Below are positions 1-10,097 of a stretch of 64,000 nt of DNA, piece by piece (within the stretch, counting starts at the first letter, position 1; each line of letters starts with the position of its first letter). The position numbers were made by a program, and so were the translations under genes. The notes under the pieces are model-generated. The model saw nothing but the letters and a program-made list of their open reading frames with translations. It was not told the origin of the DNA and did not search any database. The stretch lies in NCBI GenBank assembly GCA_945643635.1, contig CALZFC010000021.1:4141001-4205000 (forward strand), given 5' to 3'. The DNA comes from Allodiplogaster sudhausi. Lineage: Eukaryota > Nematoda > Chromadorea > Rhabditida > Diplogasteridae.

Positions 1-3000
1 AACGAAATTGGTTGCAGAACTCTAGTACCAAAACTTTTCTAGTTAAAAGCGCTTTTGTGAAGATCATATTTCGATCGATAAATCTCCAAAACCTCTGTAA
101 ACCTAGTGGACACTGTATTTGTTGTACTCAGCTCGACGAGCTGAGTCCAAGTTCGGCTGCTCGAGACCCATAGCTCGAAACGGAGCGGAAATAGAAAAAT
201 CGATACTGTAGGTCAGGTAAACACAAAGTGGTGTAATTTGAGATCTACGCACTCTGGGTTTGGTTGCAGAACTCTAGTACCAAAACTTTTCTAGTTACAA
301 GCGCTTTTGTGAAGATCATATTTCGATCGATAAATCTCCAAAACCTCTGTAAACCTAGCGGACGCTGTATTTGTTGTACTCAGCTCGTCGAGATGGGTCG
401 AATGGTAGGTTACTCGAGACCCATAACTCGAAACGGAGCGGAAATAGAAAAATCGATACTGTAGGTCAGGTAAATACAAAGTAGTGTAATTAGAGATCTA
501 CGCACTATGGGTACACGAACGAAATTGGTTGCAGAACTCTAGTACCAAAACTTTTCTAGTTACAAGCGCTTTTGTGAAGATCATATTTCGATCGATAAAT
601 CTCCAAAACCTCTGTAAACCTAGTGGACACTGTATTTGTTGTACTCAGCTCGACGAGCTGAGTCCAATGTTCGGCTGCTCGAGACCCATAGCTCGAAACG
701 GAGCGGAAATAGAAAAATCGATACTGTAGGTCAGGTAAATACAAAGTAGTGTAATTAGAGATCTACGCACTATGGGTACACGAACGAAATTGGTTGCAGA
801 ACTCTAGTACCAAAACTTTTCTAGTTACAAGCGCTTTTGTGAAGATCATATTTCGATCGATAAATCTCCAAAACCTCTGTAAACCTAGCGGACGCTGTAT
901 TTGTTGTACTCAGCTCGTCGAGATGGGTCGAATGGTAGGTTACTCGAGACCCATAACTCGAAACGGAGCGGAAATAGAAAAATCGATACTGTAGGTCAGG
1001 TAAACACAAAGTGGTGTAATTTGAGATCTACGCACTCTGGGTACACGAACGAAATTGGTTGCAGAACTCTAGTACCAAAACTTTTCTAGTTAAAAGCGCT
1101 TTTGTGAAGATCATATTTCGATCGATAAATCTCCAAAACCTCTGTAAACCTAGTGGACACTGTATTTGTTGTACTCAGCTCGACGAGCTGAGTCCAATGT
1201 TCGGCTGCTCGAGACCCATAGCTCGAAACGGAGCGGAAATAGAAAAATCGATACTGTAGGTCAGGTAAACACAAAGTAGTGTAATTAGAGATCTACGCAC
1301 TATGGGTACACGAACGAAATTGGTTGCAGAACTCTAGTACCAAAACTTTTCTAGTTAAAAGCGCTTTTGTGAAGATCATATTTCGATCGATAAATCTCCA
1401 AAACCTCTGTAAACCTAGTGGACACTGTATTTGTTGTACTCAGCTCGACGAGCTGAGTCCAATGTTCGGCTACTCGAGACCCATAACTCGAAACGGAGCG
1501 GAAATAGAAAATCGATACTGTAGGTCAGGTAAACACAAAGTGGTGTAATTTGAGATCTATGCACTCAGGGTAGATGAACGAAATTGGTTGCAGAACTCTA
1601 GTACCAAAACTTTTCTAGTTACAAGCGCTTTTGTGAAGATCATATTTCGATCGATAAATCTCCAAAACCTTGTAAACCTAGCGGACGCTGTATTTGTTGT
1701 ACTCAGCTCGTCGAGATGGGTCGAATGGTAGGTTACTCGAGACCCATAACTCGAAACGGAGCGGAAATAGAAAAATCGATACTGTAGGTCAGGTAAACAC
1801 AAAGTAGTGTAATTAGAGATCTACGCACTATGGGTACACGAACGAAATTGGTTGCAGAACTCTAGTACCAAAACTTTTCTAGTTAAAAGCGCTTTTGTGA
1901 AGATCATATTTCGATCGATAAATCTCCAAAACCTCTGTAAACCTAGTGGACACTGTATTTGTTGTACTCAGCTCGACGAGCTGAGTCCAAGTTCGGCTGC
2001 TCGAGACCCATAGCTCGAAACGGAGCGGAAATAGAAAAATCGATACTGTAGGTCAGGTAAACACAAAGTGGTGTAATTTGAGATCTACGCACTCTGGGTT
2101 TGGTTGCAGAACTCTAGTACCAAAACTTTTCTAGTTACAAGCGCTTTTGTGAAGATCATATTTCGATCGATAAATCTCCAAAACCTCTGTAAACCTAGCG
2201 GACGCTGTATTTGTTGTACTCAGCTCGTCGAGATGGGTCGAATGGTAGGTTACTCGAGACCCATAACTCGAAACGGAGCGGAAATAGAAAAATCGATACT
2301 GTAGGTCAGGTAAACACAAAGTGGTGTAATTTGAGATCTACGCACTCTGGGTACACGAACGAAATTGGTTGCAGAACTCTAGTACCAAAACTTTTCTAGT
2401 TAAAAGCGCTTTTGTGAAGATCATATTTCGATCGATAAATCTCCAAAACCTCTGTAAACCTAGTGGACACTGTATTTGTTGTACTCAGCTCGACGAGCTG
2501 AGTCCAATGTTCGGCTGCTCGAGACCCATAGCTCGAAACGGAGCGGAAATAGAAAAATCGATACTGTAGGTCAGGTAAACACAAAGTAGTGTAATTAGAG
2601 ATCTACGCACTATGGGTACACGAACGAAATTGGTTGCAGAACTCTAGTACCAAAACTTTTCTAGTTAAAAGCGCTTTTGTGAAGATCATATTTCGATCGA
2701 TAAATCTCCAAAACCTCTGTAAACCTAGTGGACACTGTATTTGTTGTACTCAGCTCGACGAGCTGAGTCCAATGTTCGGCTACTCAAGACCCATAACTCC
2801 AAACGGAGCGGAAATAGAAAATCGATACTGTAGGTCAGTTAAACACAAAGTGGTGTAATTTGAGATCTACGCACTCAGGGTAGATGAACGAAATTGGTTG
2901 CAGAACTCTAGTACCAAAACTTTTCTAGTTACAAGCGCTTTTGTGAAGATCATATTTCGATCGATAAATCTCCAAAACCTTTATAAACCTAGCGGACGCT

Positions 3001-4511
3001 GTATTTGTTGTACTCAGCTCGTCGAGATGGGTCGAATGGTAGGTTACTCGAGACCCATAACTCGAAACGGAGCGGAAATAGAAAAATCGATACTGTAGGT
3101 CAGGTAAATACAAAGTAGTGTAATTAGAGATCTACGCACTATGGGTACACGAACGAAATTGGTTGCAGAACTCTAGTACCAAAACTTTTCTAGTTAAAAG
3201 CGCTTTTGTGAAGATCATATTTCGATCGATAAATCTCCAAAACCTCTGTAAACCTAGTGGACACTGTATTTGTTGTACTCAGCTCGACGAGCTGAGTCCA
3301 AGTTCGGCTGCTCGAGACCCATAGCTCGAAACGGAGCGGAAATAGAAAAATCGATACTGTAGGTCAGGTAAACACAAAGTGGTGTAATTTGAGATCTACG
3401 CATTCTGGGTTTGGTTGCAGAACTCTAGTACCAAAACTTTTCTAGTTACAAGCGCTTTTGTGAAGATCATATTTCGATCGATAAATCTCCAAAACCTCTG
3501 TAAACCTAGCGGACGCTGTATTTGTTGTACTCAGCTCGTCGAGATGGGTCGAATGGTAGGTTACTCGAGACCCATAGCTCGAAACGGAGCGGAAATAGAA
3601 AAATCGATACTGTAGGTCAGGTAAATACAAAGTAGTGTAATTAGAGATCTACGCACTATGGGTACACGAACGAAATTGGTTGCAGAACTCTAGTACCAAA
3701 ACTTTTCTAGTTACAAGCGCTTTTGTGAAGATCATATTTCGATCGATAAATCTCCAAAACCTCTGTAAACCTAGTGGACACTGTATTTGTTGTACTCAGC
3801 TCGACGAGCTGAGTCCAATGTTCGGCTACTCGAGACCCATAGCTCGAAACGGAGCGGAAATAGAAAAATCGATACTGTAGGTCAGGTAAACACAAAGTGG
3901 TGTAATTTGAGATCTACGCACTCTGGGTTTGGTTGCAGAACTCTAGTACCAAAACTTTTCTAGTTAAAAGCGCTTTTGTGAAGATCATATTTCGATCGAT
4001 AAATCTCCAAAACCTCTGTAAACCTAGTGGACGCTGTATTTGTTGTACTCAGCTCGACGAGGTGAGTCCAATGTTCGGCTGCTTGAGACCCATAGCTCGA
4101 AACGGAGCGGAAATAGAAAAATCGATACTGTAGGTCAGGTAAACACAAAGAAGTGTAATTAGAGATCTACGCACTATGGGTACACGAACGAAATTGGTTG
4201 CAGAACTCTAGTACCAAAACTTTTCTAGTTAAAAGCGCTTTTGTGAAGATCATATTTCGATCGATAAATCTCCAAAACCTCTGTAAACCTAGTGGACACT
4301 GTATTTGTTGTACTCAGCTCAACGAGGTGAGTCCAATGTTCGGCTACTCGAGACCCATAACTCCAAACGGAGCGGAAATAGAAAATCGATAATGTAGGTC
4401 AGTTAGACACAAAGTGGTGTAATTTGAGATCTATGCACTCAGGGTAGATGAACGAAATTGGTTGCAGAACTCTAGTACCAAAACTTTTCTAGTTACAAGC
4501 GCTTTTGTGAA
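1..4511 (-). repeat. Satellite array, arm A (about 17 monomers of ~260 bp, inverted relative to the rest)
   Basis: Tandem monomers start near 1, 264, 529, 794, 1059, 1324, 1589, 1850, 2104, 2369, 2634, 2898, 3160, 3415, 3680, 3933 and 4198, taking the linker/TTGCAGAACT boundary as the start. The strand is given relative to arm B: the + strand here is the complement of the arm B monomer. Types present are 1b (for example 264, 794, 2104), 2 (529, 1059, 2369) and 3 (1, 1850, 3160). Type 1, the commonest type in arm B, is absent. Nine monomers carry gttaaaagcgc where most arm B monomers have the equivalent of gttacaagcgc. A linker variant agggtagatgaacg occurs near 1567, 2878 and 4441. No gene, transposon or unique sequence interrupts the array. 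The first monomer is cut by the window edge. The repeat identity is certain; its chromosomal role is not visible. Confidence 0.97.
794..3414 (-). repeat. Five-monomer higher-order repeat of ~1310 bp, two tandem copies (794-2103 and 2104-3414)
   Basis: Monomers at 794, 1059, 1324, 1589 and 1850 have the same type order (1b, 2, 2 with the gctactc variant, 1b, 3) as those at 2104, 2369, 2634, 2898 and 3160. Corresponding monomer starts are 1309-1311 bp apart. Both copies share a one-base shortened A run (gaaatagaaaatcgat) in the third monomer and the linker agggtagatgaacg in front of the fourth. Private differences show the copies are not identical: for example ccttgtaaacc near 1669 against cctttataaacc near 2978. 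This is best read as a segmental tandem duplication inside the array by unequal exchange. Confidence 0.85.
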
Positions 4512-4617
4512 TCCAGAGTGCGTAGATCTCTAATTACACTACTTTGTGTTTTCGATCGAAATATGATCTTCACAAAAGCGCTTGTGACTAGAAAAGTTTT
4601 GGTACTAGAGTTCTGCA
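4463..4617. repeat. Inverted repeat at the orientation switch: 49-bp arms around a 57-bp spacer
   Basis: Positions 4463-4511 (tgcagaactctag to cttttgtgaa) are the reverse complement of 4569-4617 (ttcacaaaagcg to gttctgca) with one mismatch, G at 4586. The spacer 4512-4568 holds a short piece of an arm B linker plus the start of the retained right part of the deleted monomer. Beyond the arms the two satellite arms continue as imperfect inverted repeats, so the 49 bp are only the perfect core of a very large palindrome-like structure. The arms come from ordinary satellite monomers and not from a transposon terminal repeat. Confidence 0.9.
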
Positions 4618-4667
4618 TTTCGTTCGTGTACCCATAGTGCGTAGATCTCTAATTACACTACTTTGTG
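4512..4667 (+). repeat. Truncated junction monomer with ~141-bp internal deletion
   Basis: Right after the breakpoint the sequence reads ccagagtgcgtagatctc and on to ctttgtgttt in arm B orientation. It then jumps to tcgatcgaaatatgatc. In an intact monomer about 141 bp separate these two points. The missing part holds the A/T-rich run, the XhoI-type CTCGAG site, the central dyad and the cgtccgct/tgtccact marker, so its type cannot be scored. Only a T or two is shared at the deletion ends. The monomer ends with the short linker gcatttcgttcgtg at 4615-4628. I infer the deletion arose with, or after, the inversion. Confidence 0.85.
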
Positions 4668-4919
4668 TTTACCTGACCTACAGTATCGATTTTTCTATTT
4701 CCGCTCCGTTTCGAGTTATGGGTCTCGAGTAACCTACCATTCGACCCAGCTCGACGAGCTGAGTACAACAAATACAGCGTCCGCTAGGTTTACAGAGGTT
4801 TTGGAGATTTATCATCGAAATGTGATCTTTACAAAAGCGCTTGTAACTAGAAAAGTTTTGGTACTAGAGTTCTGCAATCAAACCCAGAGTGCGTAGATCT
4901 CAAATTACACTACTTTGTG
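4668..4919 (+). repeat. Diverged first complete monomer of arm B
   Basis: This type 1 monomer next to the inversion junction carries several changes not seen in its neighbours. One base is missing in the conserved atcgatcgaaat (atcatcgaaat, around 4811-4819). A becomes G at 4822 (aaatgtgatc) and C becomes T at 4830 (ctttacaaaag). It is followed by a 253-bp-class linker with gcaatcaaaccc. The next monomer, starting at 4920, also has a private change: gggtttcgag at 4972-4981 destroys the CTCGAG site. Excess private change at an array boundary fits reduced homogenisation there. Confidence 0.8.
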
Positions 4920-5936
4920 TTTACCTGACCTACAGTATCGATTTTTCTATTTCCGCTCCGTTTCGAGCTATGGGTTTCGAGTAGCCAAACATTGGACTCA
5001 GCTCGTCGAGCTGAGTACAACAAATACAGCGTCCGCTAGGTTTACAGAGGTTTTGGAGATTTATCGATCGAAATATGATCTTCACAAAAGCGCTTGTAAC
5101 TAGAAAAGTTTTGGTACTAGAGTTCTGCAACCAATTTCGTTCGTGTACCCATAGTGCGTAGATCTCTAATTACACTACTTTGTATTTACCTGACCTACAG
5201 TATCGAATTTTCTATTTCCGCTCCGTTTCGAGTTATGGGTCTCGAGTAACCTACCATTCGACCCATCTCGACGAGCTGAGTACAACAAATACAGCGTCCG
5301 CTAGGTTTACAGAGGTTTTGGAGATTTATCGATCGAAATATGATCTTCACAAAAGCGCTTGTAACTAGAAAAGTTTTGGTACTAGAGTTCTGCAATCAAA
5401 CCCAGAGTGCGTAGATCTCTAATTACACTACTTTGTGTTTACCTGACCTACAGTATCGATTTTTCTATTTCCGCTCCGTTTCGAGCTATGGGTCTCGAGT
5501 AGCCAAACATTGGACTCAGCTCGACGAGCTGAGTACAACAAATACAGCGTCCGCTAGGTTTACCGAGGTTTTGGAGATTTATCGATCGAAATATGATCTT
5601 CACAAAAGCGCTTGTAACTAGAAAAGTTTTGGTACTAGAGTTCTGCATTTCGTTCGTGTACCCATAGTGCGTAGATCTCTAATTACACTACTTTGTGTTT
5701 ACCTGACCTACAGTATCGATTTTTCTATTTCCGCTCCGTTTCGAGTTATGGGTCTCGAGTAACCTACCATTCGACCCAGCTCGACGAGCTGAGTACAACA
5801 AATACAGCGTCCGCTAGGTTTACAGAGGTTTTGGAGATTTATCGATCGAAATATGATCTTCACAAAAGCGCTTGTAACTAGAAAAGTTTTGGTACTAGAG
5901 TTCTGCAATCAAACCCAGAGTGCGTAGATCTCAAAT

Positions 5937-6722
5937 TACACTACTTTGTGTTTACCTGACCTACAGTATCGATTTTTCTATTTCCGCTCCGTTTCGAGCT
6001 ATGGGTTCGAGTAGCCAAACATTGGACTCAGCTCGTCGAGCTGAGTACAACAAATACAGCGTCCGCTAGGTTTACAGAGGTTTTGGAGATTTATCGATCG
6101 AAATATGATCTTCACAAAAGCGCTTGTAACTAGAAAAGTTTTGGTACTAGAGTTCTGCAACCAATTTCGTTCGTGTACCCATAGTGCGTAGATCTCTAAT
6201 TACACTACTTTGTATTTACCTGACCTACAGTATCGATTTTTCTATTTCCGCTCCGTTTCGAGTTATGGGTCTCGAGTAACCTACCATTCGACCCAGCTCG
6301 ACGAGCTGAGTACAACAAATACAGCGTCCGCTAGGTTTACAGAGGTTTTGGAGATTTATCGATCGAAATATGATCTTCACAAAAGCGCTTGTAACTAGAA
6401 AAGTTTTGGTACTAGAGTTCTGCAATCAAACCCAGAGTGCGTAGATCTCAAATTACACTACTTTGTGTTTACCTGACCTACAGTATCGATTTTTCTATTT
6501 CCGCTCCGTTTCGAGCTATGGGTTCGAGTAGCCAAACATTGGACTCAGCTCGTCGAGCTGAGTACAACAAATACAGCGTCCGCTAGGTTTACAGAGGTTT
6601 TGGAGATTTATCGATCGAAATATGATCTTCACAAAAGCGCTTGTAACTAGAAAAGTTTTGGTACTAGAGTTCTGCAACCAATTTCGTTCGTGTACCCATA
6701 GTGCGTAGATCTCTAATTACAC
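5937..6722 (+). repeat. Two type 2 monomers with a one-base deletion (gggttcgag), part of a duplicated dimer
   Basis: Near 6003-6010 and again near 6520-6527 the normal gggtctcgag is gggttcgag, losing one base and the CTCGAG site. The two copies are 517 bp apart. Both have the subtype gccaaacattgg and are followed by the same 265-class linker, so they are duplicates of one mutated dimer. Subtype gccaaacattgg occurs near 4985, 5500, 6014, 6531 and 8874 and is absent further right, where gccgaacattgg replaces it. This marks a local homogenisation domain at 4.9-9.0 kb. Confidence 0.8.
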
Positions 6723-7766
6723 TACTTTGTATTTACCTGACCTACAGTATCGAATTTTCTATTTCCGCTCCGTTTCGAGTTATGGGTCTCGAGTAACCTA
6801 CCATTCGACCCATCTCGACGAGCTGAGTACAACAAATACAGCGTCCGCTAGGTTTACAGAGGTTTTGGAGATTTATCGATCGAAATATGATCTTCACAAA
6901 AGCGCTTGTAACTAGAAAAGTTTTGGTACTAGAGTTCTGCAACCAAACCCAGAGTGCGTAGATCTCAAATTACACCACTTTGTGTTTACCTGACCTACAG
7001 TATCGATTTTTCTATTTCCGCTCCGTTTCGAGCTATGGGTCTCGAGTAGCCGAACATTGGACTCAGCTCGTCGAGCTGAGTACAACAAATACAGTGTCCA
7101 CTAGGTTTACAGAGGTTTTGGAGATTTATCGATCGAAATATGATCTTCACAAAAGCGCTTGTAACTAGAAAAGTTTTGGTACTAGAGTTCTGCAACCAAT
7201 TTCGTTCGTGTACCCATAGTGCGTAGATCTCTAATTACACTACTTTGTATTTACCTGACCTACAGTATCGATTTTTCTATTTCCGCTCCGTTTCGAGTTA
7301 TGGGTCTCGAGTAACCTACCATTCGACCCATCTCGACGAGCTGAGTACAACAAATACAGCGTCCGCTAGGTTTACAGAGGTTTTGGAGATTTATCGATCG
7401 AAATATGATCTTCACAAAAGCGCTTGTAACTAGAAAAGTTTTGGTACTAGAGTTCTGCAATCAAACCCAGAGTGCGTAGATCTCTAATTACACTACTTTG
7501 TGTTTACCTGAACTACAGTATCGATTTTTCTATTTCCGCTCCGTTTCGAGCTATGGGTCTCGAGCAGCCAAACTTGGACTCAGCTCGTCGAGCTGAGTAC
7601 AACAAATACAGTGTCCACTAGGTTTACAGAGGTTTTGGAGATTTATCGATCGAAATATGATCTTCACAAAAGCGCTTTTAACTAGAAAAGTTTTGGTACT
7701 AGAGTTCTGCAACCAATTTCGTTCGTGTACCCATAGTGCGTAGATCTCTAATTACACTACTTTGTG

Positions 7767-8031
7767 TTTACCTGACCTACAGTATCGATTTTTCTATTTC
7801 CGCTCCGTTTCGAGTTATGGGTCTCGAGTAACCTACCATTCGACCCAGCTCGACGAGCTGAGTACAACAAATACAGCGTCCGCTAGGTTTACAGAGGTTT
7901 TGGAGATTTATCGATCGAAATATGATCTTCACAAAAGCGCTTGTAACTAGAAAAGTTTTGGTACTAGAGTTCTGCAATCAATTTCGTTCGTGTACCCATA
8001 GTGCGTAGATCTCTAATTACACTACTTTGTG
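7767..8031 (+). repeat. Representative type 1 monomer (265 bp)
   Basis: Reference copy of the commonest type. In order: tttacctgacctacag; an A/T-rich run atttttctattt; cgctccgtttcgagttatgg; ctcgag; taacctaccattcgaccc; the dyad cagctcgacgagctg at 7846-7860; cgtccgct; ggttttggagatttatcgat; cacaaaagcgcttgtaac; agaaaagttttggtactag; linker gcaatcaatttcgttcgtg; BglII site; attacactactttgtg. Hand count gives 42% G+C and 16 CpG. An open frame of 62 codons on + and one of 66 codons on - overlap inside it. Both start at TTG and I do not consider them coding. Confidence 0.95.
7846..7860. other. Central dyad of a type 1 monomer (7-bp arms, cagctcg-a-cgagctg)
   Basis: A perfect inverted repeat with 7-bp arms around a single A. 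It recurs at the same place in every type 1 monomer. The type 2/3 version has 10-bp arms and the type 1b version only 4-bp arms. A dyad at a fixed place in each monomer could be a protein-binding site or a small cruciform, but nothing in the sequence identifies a partner. Confidence 0.75.
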
Positions 8032-9137
8032 TTTACCTGACCTACAGTATCGATTTTTCTATTTCCGCTCCGTTTCGAGTTATGGGTCTCGAGTAACCTA
8101 CCATTCGACCCAGCTCGACGAGCTGAGTACAACAAATACAGCGTCCGCTAGGTTTACAGAGGTTTTGGAGATTTATCGATCGAAATATGATCTTCACAAA
8201 AGCGCTTGTAACTAGAAAAGTTTTGGTACTAGAGTTCTGCATTTCGTTCGTGTACCCATAGTGCGTAGATCTCTAATTACACTACTTTGTGTTTACCTGA
8301 CCTACAGTATCGATTTTTCTATTTCCGCTCCGTTTCGAGTTATGGGTCTCGAGTAACCTACCATTCGACCCAGCTCGACGAGCTGAGTACAACAAATACA
8401 GCTTCCGCTAGGTTTACGAGGTTTTGGAGATTTATCGATCGAAATATGATCTTCACAAAAGCGCTTGTAACTAGAAAAGTTTTGGTACTAGAGTTCTGCA
8501 ATCAATTTCGTTCGTGTACCCATAGTGCGTAGATCTCTAATTACACTACTTTGTATTTACCTGACCTACAGTATCGATTTTTCTATTTCCGCTCCGTTTC
8601 GAGTTATGGGTCTCGAGTAACCTACCATTCGACCCAGCTCGACGAGCTGAGTACAACAAATACAGCGTCCGCTAGGTTTACAGAGGTTTTGGAGATTTAT
8701 CGATCGAAATATGATCTTCACAAAAGCGCTTGTAACTAGAAAAGTTTTGGTACTAGAGTTCTGCAATCAAACCCAGAGTGCGTAGATCTCAAATTACACT
8801 ACTTTGTGTTTACCTGACCTACAGTATCGATTTTTCTATTTCCGCTCCGTTTCGAGCTATGGGTCTCGAGTAGCCAAACATTGGACTCAGCTCGTCGAGC
8901 TGAGTACAACAAATACAGCGTCCGCTAGGTTTACAGAGGTTTTGGAGATTTATCGATCGAAATATGATCTTCACAAAAGCGCTTGTAACTAGAAAAGTTT
9001 TGGTACTAGAGTTCTGCAACCAAACCCAGAGTGCGTAGATCTCAAATTACACCACTTTGTGTTTACCTGACCTACAGTATCGATTTTTCTATTTCCGCTC
9101 CGTTTCGAGCTATGGGTCTCGAGTAGCCGAACATTGG

Positions 9138-9158
9138 ACTCAGCTCGTCGAGCTGAGT
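9138..9158. other. Central dyad of a type 2 monomer (10-bp arms)
   Basis: Arms actcagctcg (9138-9147) and cgagctgagt (9149-9158) pair perfectly around a single T. The same 21-bp element is present in type 2 and type 3 monomers throughout arm B, and in complementary form in arm A. It is the strongest dyad in the monomer. Confidence 0.8.
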
Positions 9159-9326
9159 ACAACAAATACAGTGTCCACTAGGTTTACAGAGGTTTTGGAG
9201 ATTTATCGATCGAAATATGATCTTCACAAAAGCGCTTGTAACTAGAAAAGTTTTGGTACTAGAGTTCTGCAACCAATTTCGTTCGTGTACCCATAGTGCG
9301 TAGATCTCTAATTACACTACTTTGTA

Positions 9327-9579
9327 TTTACCTGACCTACAGTATCGATTTTTCTATTTCCGCTCCGTTTCGAGTTATGGGTCTCGAGTAACCTACCATT
9401 CGACCCATCTCGACGAGCTGAGTACAACAAATACAGCGTCCGCTAGGTTTACAGAGGTTTTGGAGATTTATCGATCGAAATATGATCTTCACAAAAGCGC
9501 TTGTAACTAGAAAAGTTTTGGTACTAGAGTTCTGCAACCAAACCCAGAGTGCGTAGATCTCAAATTACACCACTTTGTG
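9327..9579 (+). repeat. Representative type 1b monomer (253 bp, broken dyad)
   Basis: Differs from type 1 mainly by T for G in gacccatctcgacgag, which shortens the dyad to ctcg-a-cgag (9409-9417). Many copies also have tttgtatttacc in place of tttgtgtttacc. It is followed by the 253-class linker gcaaccaaacccagagtg, in which a 12-bp block tttcgttcgtgt is missing compared with the 265-class linker. Type 1b is the only type 1-like monomer present in arm A. Confidence 0.9.
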
Positions 9580-10097
9580 TTTACCTGACCTACAGTATCG
9601 ATTTTTCTATTTCCGCTCCGTTTCGAGCTATGGGTCTCGAGTAGCCGAACATTGGACTCAGCTCGTCGAGCTGAGTACAACAAATACAGTGTCCACTAGG
9701 TTTACAGAGGTTTTGGAGATTTATCGATCGAAATATGATCTTCACAAAAGCGCTTGTAACTAGAAAAGTTTTGGTACTAGAGTTCTGCAACCAATTTCGT
9801 TCGTGTACCCATAGTGCGTAGATCTCTAATTACACTACTTTGTATTTACCTGACCTACAGTATCGATTTTTCTATTTCCGCTCCGTTTCGAGTTATGGGT
9901 CTCGAGTAACCTACCATTCGACCCATCTCGACGAGCTGAGTACAACAAATACAGCGTCCGCTAGGTTTACAGAGGTTTTGGAGATTTATCGATCGAAATA
10001 TGATCTTCACAAAAGCGCTTGTAACTAGAAAAGTTTTGGTACTAGAGTTCTGCAATCAAACCCAGAGTGCGTAGATCTCTAATTACACTACTTTGTG

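Larger units (their letters stand above)
9062..10097 (+). repeat. Dimeric higher-order repeat, 2 x 518 bp (type 2 + type 1b)
   Basis: Monomers starting at 9062, 9327, 9580 and 9845 alternate type 2 (265 bp) and type 1b (253 bp). The type 2 monomers are followed by the long linker (gcaaccaatttcg) and the first type 1b by the short one (gcaaccaaaccc). The two dimers are offset by exactly 518 bp and look identical over most of their length. The pattern breaks at 10098, where a type 3 monomer follows. Confidence 0.9.

Noticed and set aside
4463..4617. Terminal inverted repeats of a DNA transposon
   Set aside because: The arms are ordinary satellite sequence, the spacer is satellite too, and there is no target-site duplication or transposase.
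6003..6013. RNA polymerase III B box (ggttcgagtag) created by the one-base deletion
   Set aside because: The final conserved C is missing, there is no A box at a suitable distance, and only two duplicated monomers have it.
7801..7850. CENP-B box in cgtttcgagttatgggtc
   Set aside because: TTCG followed four bases later by A matches part of the mammalian box, but the required CGGG is absent (ggtc instead). The resemblance is within chance.
7767..8031. Hammerhead ribozyme, as found in some animal satellites
   Set aside because: I could not find the conserved CTGATGA-type core with a matching GAAA on either strand; ctgagta is the nearest and does not fit.
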